Source of the DNA: Geothrix campi
GTDB lineage: Bacteria; Acidobacteriota; Holophagae; Holophagales; Holophagaceae
Assembly (NCBI RefSeq): GCF_024609265.1
Contig: NZ_JANHMP010000001.1
Location: 1,364,001-1,428,000 of the forward strand
Direction: 5' to 3'
Length of the DNA stretch: 64,000 nt
Under the pieces are notes generated by a model. That model was given only the letters and a program-made list of their open reading frames with translations. It did no database searches and was not told the origin of the DNA. A program made the translations under genes and the position numbers. Shown here piece after piece: positions 1 through 6,744 of this stretch. Every line of letters starts with the position of its first letter. Positions within the stretch are counted from its first letter, which is position 1.

Positions 1-100
1 GCCTGCCCAGAACCTCGAGACGACCCGCCGGAACCGCCACGGCCCCGCCTTCCCCTTCGGGGATCGGGAGGGCGGAAGTCAGCGAAAGGTCGGGATCCAT
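1..100 (-). CDS. possible N-terminal fragment of a protein leaving the left edge
   Basis: An ATG at 98-100 on the minus strand opens a frame with no stop up to the window edge (about 33 codons, beginning MDPDLSLTSALPIPEGEGG). Too little is visible to name a family, and no strong Shine-Dalgarno site precedes the ATG. The placement, divergent from the diguanylate cyclase gene at 303, is what suggests a gene start. Bases 101-302 would then be a divergent promoter region, in which I see no clear motif. It could be a chance open frame in GC-rich DNA. Confidence 0.35.
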   Translation of the reverse strand, partial: MDPDLSLTSALPIPEGEGGAVAVPAGRLEVLGR

Positions 101-302
101 GAGTCGGGCAGGTTGGGTTCCATCCTGGCAGGAAAACCGTTCCGGCTTCCGGCGGGGGCCACCCGAAGCGGAACCCGAGACGGCGACCCCGCCCAGGCGG
201 CACCCCTGCAAGATGGGTCATCCGGGCGCTCAGCGGCAGGGTAGAATCCATCCAATTTCCAAGTCATGACTTGGCCCGCCGTGATTCGACACCGAGGACT
301 CC

Positions 303-1436
303 ATGACCCAAGCCGCCTCGACCCAGCTGATGCTCCTCGCGGCCCTGGTCTTCGGACTGCTGAGTGGCGTGGCCCTGGGTCTCTGGGGTGGCCGGCGGCG
401 CTCGACCGCCGATCAGGCCGATCCCGATTGCCGGAGGCAGCTGGAAGTCCTGACCCGCGCCCAGACGGCCACCGAACGGGCGAATTCCGAACTCCGGCAG
501 GCCCTGGACCAGATGGAGCAGGCCGCGGGCACGGACCGCCTCACCGGAGCCTGGAACCGCCGCTGGTTCGAGGACGGGGCCGCCCAGCTGGTCGCCCAGT
601 CGGGGCGGGGCGACGGGGCCCTCAGCCTCCTCATGGTCGATCTTGACCGGTTCAAGCGCGTCAACGACACCTTCGGCCACAGCGTGGGGGACGAGGTGCT
701 GAAGTCGGTCACGACCACCATCCGCGGGCAACTCCGGGCCTCCGACGCCCTGGTGCGCTGGGGTGGGGAGGAGTTCATCGTGCTCTGTCCCTCCACGACC
801 CTGGCCGGGGCCACCATCCTGGCGGAGAAGATCCGGAAGGCGGTGGAGGCCCGCTCCATCCCCCAGGTGGGCCTGGTGACCATCAGCCTCGGGGTGGCGC
901 AGCATCAGCGAGCCGAAGGGCTCCATGCCTGGGTCGGCCGGGCGGATGAAGCCCTCTACCGGGCCAAGGAACGGGGCCGGAACCGCACCGAGGCGTCCCT
1001 GACGATCGGTGAGAGCCATGGGGATGGTGAATCGTCCATCCTCGCCCTCACCTGGGATCCCGATCTGGAATGCGGCCACCCGGAGATCGACCATCAGCAC
1101 CAGCAGCTCTACCACCTCTCCAACAGCCTGCTGTCCGCCATCACCAGCGGCCGCTATCCCGAGGAGGCGAAGCTCCGGATGCAGCTCCTCATCGCCCACG
1201 TGGCCCAGCATTTCCACGATGAGGAGGCCATCCTCGCCCGGATGGGCCATGCCGGCCTGGCGGCCCACGCCCGGGAGCACGGCCGCCTCATCGCCAAGGC
1301 CAAGGCCCTGCAGCAGGAGATGGGCGGCGTGAGCACGGACCTGCCGGCCATCCTGGGCTTCCTGGCCCTGGACCTCGTGAAGGGCCACATCATGGTCTGG
1401 GACCGGAAGTTCTTCGCGGAGCTGGCCCAGGATTGA
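303..1436 (+). CDS. membrane diguanylate cyclase with C-terminal hemerythrin domain
   Basis: Predicted to make cyclic-di-GMP from two GTP under control of an oxygen- or iron-responsive hemerythrin domain. Residues about 10-30 form one hydrophobic segment, then a short coiled region, then a GGDEF domain with an intact GGEEF active site at about 154-158. An RxxD product-inhibition site (RASD) lies five residues upstream of it. From about residue 250 a bacteriohemerythrin domain follows, with HPEIDHQH, HFHDEE, HAREH and the closing HIMVWD motif, so the di-iron ligands appear present. The GGDEF-hemerythrin order in one chain suggests that O2 or redox state tunes c-di-GMP. It is followed 28 bp later by surE on the same strand. 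Confidence 0.93.
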   Translation: MTQAASTQLMLLAALVFGLLSGVALGLWGGRRRSTADQADPDCRRQLEVLTRAQTATERANSELRQALDQMEQAAGTDRLTGAWNRRWFEDGAAQLVAQSGRGDGALSLLMVDLDRFKRVNDTFGHSVGDEVLKSVTTTIRGQLRASDALVRWGGEEFIVLCPSTTLAGATILAEKIRKAVEARSIPQVGLVTISLGVAQHQRAEGLHAWVGRADEALYRAKERGRNRTEASLTIGESHGDGESSILALTWDPDLECGHPEIDHQHQQLYHLSNSLLSAITSGRYPEEAKLRMQLLIAHVAQHFHDEEAILARMGHAGLAAHAREHGRLIAKAKALQQEMGGVSTDLPAILGFLALDLVKGHIMVWDRKFFAELAQD

Positions 1437-1464
1437 TCCTGGGCGGGGCAGATACACTGGTGCC

Positions 1465-2214
1465 ATGCCCGAACGCCTGATCCTGCTCACCAACGATGAT
1501 GGTCTCTGGGCCCCGGGGCTGGCGGCGCTAGCCCGGGTGGCCTCCCGCTTCGGCCGCGTGGTCACCGTGGCCCCGGACCGCAACCGCTCCGCCATCTCCT
1601 CGGCCCTCAGCCTGCACAACATCCTCCGCCTGCACGAGATCGGGCCCGACCGTCACGCCTGCGACGGCACCCCCGTGGACTGCGTGCTGCTGGGGGTCTG
1701 CGAAGTGCTGGACCGCCGGCCGGATTGGGTGCTCTCCGGCGTCAACCACGGCTTCAACCTGGGGGAGGACGTGTTCTATTCGGGTACCGTGGGCGCGGCC
1801 TTCGAGGGCCGGCTCCAGGGCGCCCGCGCCGCGGCCTTCTCCATCCATCCCCAGGGCTCGCTGGAGCAGGCGGAACCCTGGATCGGCCACTTCCTGGATC
1901 GCTGGGAGAGCATGGACCTGCCCGCCAACCGCATCTGGAACGTGAACTTCCCCAAGGGCGAACCCAAGGGCTTCCGCCTCACGGGCCAGGACAGCCGCGC
2001 CTACCACGACCTGGTGGAGCGCCGGGCGGATCCCCGGAACACGCCCTACTTCTGGATCGGCGGTGACGCGGGTCCCACCTACGCCAAGGCCCCCGGCAGC
2101 GACGCCGGAGCCGTGTTCGAGGGCTTCGCCAGCGTCACCCCGCTCAGGCTTGACCTCGGCTGCCCCGAAACGCTGGCGCGGCAGGCCGACTTCGACTCGG
2201 CCTTCAACGGGTAG
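1465..2214 (+). CDS. surE: 5'/3'-nucleotidase SurE
   Basis: A cytoplasmic metal-dependent phosphatase that removes phosphate from nucleoside monophosphates and is linked to stationary-phase survival. The N-terminus has the family signature LLTNDDG followed by APGL, with the paired aspartates that bind the metal. The VNHGFNLGEDVFYSGTVGAA segment is the second conserved active-site loop. The length of 249 residues matches the family (about 250). Its TAG stop lies 4 bp before the GTG start of acyP, so the two are probably co-transcribed with apt as a nucleotide/phosphate salvage cluster. Confidence 0.96.
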   Translation: MPERLILLTNDDGLWAPGLAALARVASRFGRVVTVAPDRNRSAISSALSLHNILRLHEIGPDRHACDGTPVDCVLLGVCEVLDRRPDWVLSGVNHGFNLGEDVFYSGTVGAAFEGRLQGARAAAFSIHPQGSLEQAEPWIGHFLDRWESMDLPANRIWNVNFPKGEPKGFRLTGQDSRAYHDLVERRADPRNTPYFWIGGDAGPTYAKAPGSDAGAVFEGFASVTPLRLDLGCPETLARQADFDSAFNG

Positions 2215-2218
2215 CGCC

Positions 2219-2491
2219 GTGGCCATCCGCTTCCAGGTCCACGGGGCGGTCCAGGGCGTGGGCTACCGCCGCTATGTCGAGCGGGAAGCCCAGGCGCTCG
2301 ATCTGGCGGGCTGGGTGCGCAATGAACTTGATGGATCGGTGTCCGGCGAAGTCGAAGGCCCGGCGGGGGCGCTGGCGATCTTCCGGGCCCGGCTGGCGGA
2401 AGGCCCGGCCTATGCCGCTGTAGGACAACTGGACTGGGAGGCCCTGGATGTGCGATCCTCCCTTCCCCATCCTTTCCAGATCATCAGGTAG
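2219..2491 (+). CDS. acyP: acylphosphatase
   Basis: A 90-residue enzyme that hydrolyses the carboxyl-phosphate bond of acylphosphates. The signature VHGAVQGVGYRRYVEREA contains the phosphate-binding loop and the catalytic Arg, and the downstream GWVRNELDGSVSGEVEG block contains the catalytic Asn. I chose the GTG at 2219 because it lies just after the surE stop and gives the normal family length of about 90 residues; the longer open frame upstream is a surE shadow. The stop is followed 2 bp later by the apt start. Confidence 0.93.
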   Translation: MAIRFQVHGAVQGVGYRRYVEREAQALDLAGWVRNELDGSVSGEVEGPAGALAIFRARLAEGPAYAAVGQLDWEALDVRSSLPHPFQIIR

Positions 2492-2493
2492 CC

Positions 2494-3018
2494 ATGACTC
2501 TTACAACCCCCCTCAGCGCCTTCGTCCGTGATGTTCCGGACTTTCCCAAAGCCGGGATCCTCTTCCGCGACATCACGCCCCTGCTGTCCCACGCCGAGGC
2601 CTTCAGCGAGGCCGTGGCGGCCATGGCCCAGCCGGTGCTCACCCTCCAGCCCACCCACGTGCTGGGGCTGGAATCCCGCGGCTTCATCTTCGGCAGCGCC
2701 CTGGCCCAGAAGCTGGGCGTGGGCTTCGTGCCCGCCCGCAAGCCCGGCAAGCTGCCCATGGCCACCCACAAGGAAGCCTACGGGCTGGAGTACGGCAGCG
2801 ACGCGCTGGAGATCCACACGGACGCCTTCGGCCCCGGTGACCGGGTGCTCATCGTGGATGACGTCATGGCGACAGGAGGAACCGCGGCTGCGGCCCAGCG
2901 CCTGGTGCAGAAGACCGGCGCCCAGCCCGTGGCCTTGACCGTCTTCATCGAGCTGACCTCCCTGCCCGGTCGCGAAAAGGTCGAGGGGCTGCCCGTCTTC
3001 AGCGTCCTGCGGTACTGA
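2494..3018 (+). CDS. apt: adenine phosphoribosyltransferase
   Basis: Cytoplasmic purine-salvage enzyme that joins adenine and PRPP to give AMP. The PRPP-binding loop VLIVDDVMATGGTAAAA is intact, the N-terminal FPKAGILFRDITPLL block is characteristic of Apt, and ESRGFIFG is the second conserved block. The length of 174 residues is typical. It is the third gene of a compact surE-acyP-apt run and faces the convergent Crp/Fnr-type gene, with only 9 bp between their ends. Confidence 0.97.
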   Translation: MTLTTPLSAFVRDVPDFPKAGILFRDITPLLSHAEAFSEAVAAMAQPVLTLQPTHVLGLESRGFIFGSALAQKLGVGFVPARKPGKLPMATHKEAYGLEYGSDALEIHTDAFGPGDRVLIVDDVMATGGTAAAAQRLVQKTGAQPVALTVFIELTSLPGREKVEGLPVFSVLRY

Positions 3019-3027
3019 AGGCGACGC

Positions 3028-3684
3028 TCACTCGTCCAAGCTGCCCAGGATCCGGATCTTCGGCCCCTCCACGGCGATCAGCCCCGCGTCCCTCAGCTGG
3101 CGCAGGTGGCGGCTGAAGGTCTCCGGGGCCATGCCCAGCTGAGCCGCCTGCACCTTCTTCGACACACGTAGCAGGATCTCCCGGCCCGGAGCCCGCCGGG
3201 CCTCTTCCGCCAGCCAGGAGCGCAGACGCCCCGCCGTGTCCTGGGCCCGGAGCGTCTGGATCTGGAAGGTGAGCCGGTGGTGCCAGGCGGCGAGGCTCTC
3301 CAGCATCCGCAGGCAGAGCTCCGCGTCCGAGCGCAGCAGTGCCAAGAAGGAGGCTCTGGGCACCTTGGCCAGCAGCGTCTGCTCCAGGGCCCGCGCCGTG
3401 GCGGGAAAGCCAGCTCCTGCGAACAGGGCCGCCTCGGCGAAGGATTGCCCGGGCCGCACGAGGTTCAACTGCGTCTCCCCGCCGTCGTCTGCGGGGCGGA
3501 GGAGCTGGATGGCGCCCTCCAGCACCACGAAGAAGCCCGTACAGGGTTCGCCCGCCAGGAAGAGGGTCTGGCCCGGGCCCAGCGAGCGGATCTCCACGAG
3601 CGCCCCCACCCGGGCGATCTGCGCGGCATCCAGGGTCCGGAAGAGCGGCGCCTTGGACCAGAGACCTTGATAGCGGGTGGCCAT
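3028..3684 (-). CDS. Crp/Fnr-family transcriptional regulator
   Basis: A DNA-binding regulator with an N-terminal cyclic-nucleotide-binding-type beta-barrel (PGQTLFLAGEPCTGFFVVLEG) and a C-terminal helix-turn-helix (VSKKVQAAQLGMAPETFSRH). There is no N-terminal Cys cluster like that of Fnr, so it is unlikely to hold the classic oxygen-sensing 4Fe-4S cluster; DNR-type NO/heme sensing is possible. The open frame extends to a TTG at 3738, but the ATG at 3684 (MATRYQG), preceded by GAGG, is the better start. It also leaves the dyad TTGAGATCGGTCAA (3725-3738) in the intergenic region. It is divergent from ric. Confidence 0.88.
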   Translation of the reverse strand: MATRYQGLWSKAPLFRTLDAAQIARVGALVEIRSLGPGQTLFLAGEPCTGFFVVLEGAIQLLRPADDGGETQLNLVRPGQSFAEAALFAGAGFPATARALEQTLLAKVPRASFLALLRSDAELCLRMLESLAAWHHRLTFQIQTLRAQDTAGRLRSWLAEEARRAPGREILLRVSKKVQAAQLGMAPETFSRHLRQLRDAGLIAVEGPKIRILGSLDE

Positions 3685-3724
3685 GACCTCATTGTGCGCC
3701 CTCCGGTTCAATTGCGACGGCGTC

Positions 3725-3738
3725 TTGAGATCGGTCAA
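3725..3738. promoter_or_regulatory. Crp/Fnr-type operator candidate between regulator and ric
   Basis: TTGAGATCGGTCAA is a TTGA-N6-TCAA dyad, the half-site pattern of Crp/Fnr-family operators. It sits between the divergent regulator (start 3684) and ric (start 3800), where it could serve both promoters. The motif is seen directly; binding is inferred. Confidence 0.4.
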
Positions 3739-3799
3739 GGCGAGCCGGCCCCCCGGACGGGATCCTGGCCCTGCGTCCAGATGGGCGGAGGAGGGCCTG

Positions 3800-4504
3800 A
3801 TGAGTCAGGAATGGGAGAACCGCAGCGTGGGCGAGCTGGTGCTGGAAAAGCCCAGCCGTTCGAAGGTCTTCGAGAAGGTGGGGCTGGACTACTGCTGCAA
3901 GGGTCAGGATGCCCTGGGCAAGGCCTGCCAGCAGAAAGGGATCGCGCTGGAGGGCGTGGTGGCCGCGCTGCTGGAGATGGAGGCGAAGACCCCCGAGGAC
4001 GAGGACCAGAGCTGGAGGCAGGATGTCCCCACGGCCGTGGAGCACATCCTCAGGATCCACCATGACTACACCAAGGAGGCCCTCCCCCGCCTGCTCTTCC
4101 TCACCGGCAAGGTGGCGAAGGTCCACGGCGACGAGGATCCCCGCCTGATCGAGCTGGACCGCGCCTTCCAGGCTTTCGCCCAGGAGACCTTTGACCACCT
4201 GGCCAAGGAGGAGCAGATGCTCTTCCCCATGTTCCTGGCCCTGGCCAAGGGCGAGCGGTGGCCCGCGCCCCCCACGGTGCAGATGCCCATCGCCCGCATG
4301 CTCGAGGAGCACCTGCAGCACGGGGAGAACCTCGAACTGTTCCGGCACCTCACGGACGGCTTCGTGCCGCCGCCAGACGCCTGCAACAGCTGGCGCGCCA
4401 TGCTCGATGGCCTGGCCGAGCTGGAGTACGACCTGCACCGGCACATCCACAAGGAGAACAGCTGGCTCTACCCCGCCGCCATCGAGCTGGAAGCCAAGCT
4501 GTAG
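3800..4504 (+). CDS. ric: iron-sulfur cluster repair di-iron protein (RIC/YtfE/ScdA family)
   Basis: A cytoplasmic di-iron protein that repairs Fe-S clusters damaged by NO or oxidants. The N-terminal ScdA-N domain carries DYCCKGQ, the conserved Cys pair of this family. A hemerythrin-like four-helix domain follows, with the iron-ligand His/Glu residues in HILRIHHDYTKE, HLAKEEQMLFP, EEHLQHGE and HRHIHKENSWLYP. The length of 234 residues fits the family (about 220-240). I chose the ATG at 3800 because a GGAGGAGGG-type Shine-Dalgarno lies just upstream. Divergence from a Crp/Fnr regulator suggests nitrosative or redox control. Confidence 0.94.
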   Translation: MSQEWENRSVGELVLEKPSRSKVFEKVGLDYCCKGQDALGKACQQKGIALEGVVAALLEMEAKTPEDEDQSWRQDVPTAVEHILRIHHDYTKEALPRLLFLTGKVAKVHGDEDPRLIELDRAFQAFAQETFDHLAKEEQMLFPMFLALAKGERWPAPPTVQMPIARMLEEHLQHGENLELFRHLTDGFVPPPDACNSWRAMLDGLAELEYDLHRHIHKENSWLYPAAIELEAKL

Positions 4505-4519
4505 GCCGCCCCATCCCGC

Positions 4520-4557
4520 CCACCGGCCCCGACGGTATCCACCGCCGGGGCCGGTGG
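4520..4557. terminator. bidirectional terminator hairpin
   Basis: Perfect 12-bp arms CCACCGGCCCCG (4520-4531) and CGGGGCCGGTGG (4546-4557) enclose a 14-base loop. It lies between the converging ends of ric (4504) and the SDR gene (4590). The U-tract is weak on both strands, so termination is inferred from position and stem strength. Confidence 0.6.
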
Positions 4558-4589
4558 CCGCTGGATCTGCCCTTAGGAATCCATCACCC

Positions 4590-5474
4590 TCAGGCCGGTC
4601 CTCCGGCCACGGTCAGCCCCATCTCCCGCAGGCTGTCCCGGAGGCCCACCTCCGGCGACCGGGGCGTCACACCCAGGTCGCCCACCAGACGCGCGTTGAA
4701 CACCCGCCGGGATTCCCGCAGGAAGGCGAGAAGCCCTGGGCTCAGGGCGTCCTGGGCTTCGGCCCAGGAGATCTCCCGGGGGGCGGGCAGGCCCGCCAGA
4801 GCCGCCACCCGCGCCGTGAAGGCGGCCATGCTCTCGGGACAGCCGTCCGCCACATTGACCACGCCCGCCACCGGGCGCACCAGGGCCGCCAGGCAGGCCG
4901 CCACCAGATCATCCACATGGATGCGGTTGCCGGGGGCCGAATCCTCCGCCCGGAGCACCGGTTCGCCGTGGCGCAGGCGGTCCAGGGGCAGGCGGCCGGG
5001 CCCATAGATGGCCGCCACCCGCAGGAGCACGCAACGGGCACCCCGCGCCTCGCACCAGCGCCGCGCCTGGCCTTCCGCCTGCAGCCGCTGGCGCGCGCGC
5101 TCATCCGCCGGCGCGGTGGGGGCGGCCTCGTCCACGGCCGCGCCCCCCGTGTCCCCGTACACGCCCGTCGTGCTCACGTACACGAGCACCTGGGGGCGGG
5201 CCTCGCCAAGGGCCGCCAGGAAGCGTTCGAACCGCCGGTCCTCGCCATCCGGCCCGGCCGGCGGGGCCAGGTAGACCACCGCCGCGAGGTCTGGCGGAAC
5301 CGGGAAGGCCGAGGCCCCATCCAGGTCCGCGGAAACCGCCGGAATGCCCTCGCGGGCCAGCGCAGCCACGGAGGCTGCCGACCGCACCAGAGCCAGTACC
5401 GGACGTGGCCCGATCAGGCGCCGGGCCAGGCGCGTGCCCGCGTAGCCGCACCCCGCGAGGAGGCAGGTTCCCAT
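4590..5474 (-). CDS. NAD(P)-dependent epimerase/dehydratase-like SDR (YeeZ-like)
   Basis: An atypical extended short-chain dehydrogenase. The N-terminus GCGYAGTRLARRL is a Rossmann dinucleotide-binding loop, and the middle has VSTTGVYGDTGG, the usual serine/tyrosine active-site area with a Y-G-D variant of the YxxxK motif. GNRIHVDDLVAACLAAL is typical of NAD-dependent epimerases of the YeeZ type. The start at 5474 (MGTCLLAGCGYAG) puts the Rossmann motif near the N-terminus; the open frame reaches 5522 but that extension looks non-conserved. Length is 294 residues. The substrate is unknown. Confidence 0.85.
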   Translation of the reverse strand: MGTCLLAGCGYAGTRLARRLIGPRPVLALVRSAASVAALAREGIPAVSADLDGASAFPVPPDLAAVVYLAPPAGPDGEDRRFERFLAALGEARPQVLVYVSTTGVYGDTGGAAVDEAAPTAPADERARQRLQAEGQARRWCEARGARCVLLRVAAIYGPGRLPLDRLRHGEPVLRAEDSAPGNRIHVDDLVAACLAALVRPVAGVVNVADGCPESMAAFTARVAALAGLPAPREISWAEAQDALSPGLLAFLRESRRVFNARLVGDLGVTPRSPEVGLRDSLREMGLTVAGGPA

Positions 5475-5681
5475 CGATCCAGCCAGTCCTGGTGCCATCC
5501 AGCCAGCATAGCCGCCCGCCATGAGAGGCTGGTCGGGGGCGCGGCCCCCTGGCTCGGAGTTCGTGTGTCCCCGCTCTTCAAGATGGTGCTGCTGGCCTGG
5601 CTGGTGCTGGGGCCGGTGGGGCTGTGGCTGCGGCGACGGCGGCGGCGGAACAGGGCCTAGGTTCCTGACCGCGGGCAGCAG

Positions 5682-6260
5682 TCAGGGGACCTCCTTGCGA
5701 TCGCATTGGAGCTCCGCCTGTTCATCCAGGAGGATCCGGCAGTCCTGTTCCATCTGGGCCCGCAGCATCCGGCGGGCACGATGGAGGCGCATCTTGGCGG
5801 AACCGGGACTGATGCCGAGGACCTCCGCCACCTCCCCGATGCGGAGTTCCTTCAGTTCACTGAGGTAGATGATCGTGCGGTAGTCCAGGGGCAGGGTGTC
5901 CACCAAGCCCCGGATGCACCGGCACATCTCCTCTTTCAGGAGTTCCTGCCCATGGTCCGGGGCTGCGTGAAGGCCCGTGCTGTCGAGCACGGTCTCGGGC
6001 AGCTGAGCCCGGGAGGCCCGGTAGGAGGCGCTCTTCAGGCGATCCAGGGCCGCATGGGTGGCCACCTGGAAGACCCAGGTGGCCAGCTTGGCCTCCCCGC
6101 GATAGCTGCCCAGTCCCTGGTGGACTTTGAGGAAGACCTCCTGGGCGAGATCCTCCGCCTCGGTCGGCCCCACGAAGCGGCTGAGGTAGCTCAAGACCTT
6201 CGGCCTGGTGGCCGCTTCCAGGGTCTCGAAGGGGGTGGGTTGGGAGGCCATGACCGTCAT
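5682..6260 (-). CDS. ECF-type RNA polymerase sigma factor
   Basis: A small sigma-70 family factor with region 2 (EAEDLAQEVFLKVHQGLGSY then ATWVFQVATHAALDRLK) and region 4 (LPLDYRTIIYLSELKELRIGEVAEVLGISPGSAKMRLHRAR, given here as its start and end features). No anti-sigma gene is visible next to it. The C-terminal tail has two Cys residues (DCRILL, LQCDRKEVP) that might sense redox, but this is speculative. The gene follows the CMD-family gene at 6651-6364 in the same direction, an arrangement known for stress-responsive ECF factors. The start is ATG at 6260 or ATG at 6251. Confidence 0.9.
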   Translation of the reverse strand: MTVMASQPTPFETLEAATRPKVLSYLSRFVGPTEAEDLAQEVFLKVHQGLGSYRGEAKLATWVFQVATHAALDRLKSASYRASRAQLPETVLDSTGLHAAPDHGQELLKEEMCRCIRGLVDTLPLDYRTIIYLSELKELRIGEVAEVLGISPGSAKMRLHRARRMLRAQMEQDCRILLDEQAELQCDRKEVP

Positions 6261-6363
6261 CGTACGATTCCCCTAGTTTGACCCGCCGGAGGGCCCCTGG
6301 GGACCCGGCATGGTGAGCGGGCGGCCTTTCCTCATGGGCTTGGTCATGACCGCCCTCCCGGGT

Positions 6364-6651
6364 TCAGCAGCAGCCGCCGGCACCGCAGGCGGCTGCTCGG
6401 CTCTTGCCTGCCGCCTCCGGCCCAGCCTCGGCCAGGCAATGGTCTGCGGCCTCCACGACCTTCCGGTGGGGCGTGGCCTTGACGACCAAGGCGACGTTGA
6501 CGGCCTCCCGCATGTCCTCTCTGGAAACGCCCAATTTCCGGGCAGAGTCGAAGTGGTGCCTGAAGCAGGGTTCGCAGCTGGCGGCGATGGCGGCCCCGAT
6601 GGCCACCAATTCTGTGACGGCCTCGGTCATGAGGGATGCGGGTTGGGACAT
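6364..6651 (-). CDS. carboxymuconolactone decarboxylase (AhpD-like) family protein
   Basis: A 95-residue CMD/AhpD-fold protein. The redox-type active-site motif CEPCFRHHF (CxxC plus following His) is present, suggesting peroxidase-partner or alkylhydroperoxidase-like activity rather than decarboxylation. The extreme C-terminus is Cys-rich (CGAGGCC), unusual for the family and possibly metal-binding. It lies 103 bp upstream of the ECF sigma factor gene on the same strand and is probably part of the same oxidative-stress unit. A strong AGGAGG-type Shine-Dalgarno precedes the ATG at 6651. Confidence 0.88.
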   Translation of the reverse strand: MSQPASLMTEAVTELVAIGAAIAASCEPCFRHHFDSARKLGVSREDMREAVNVALVVKATPHRKVVEAADHCLAEAGPEAAGKSRAAACGAGGCC

Positions 6652-6744
6652 GGTGTCCTCCTTTCATCCCTTGAGACGAGGCGGAGCCTTCGACGGATAC
6701 AACCATCGAACAGGCCCTCCACCCGCCTGCCTCGTGACCCCTGC

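Noticed and set aside
4191-5660. 489-residue open frame spanning the ric end and the SDR gene
   Set aside because: Arg/Pro/Ser-rich shadow in the wrong frame of two well-supported genes. A tail of 25 residues (5583-5660, one hydrophobic segment plus Arg tail) is possible as a micro-protein, but nothing supports it.
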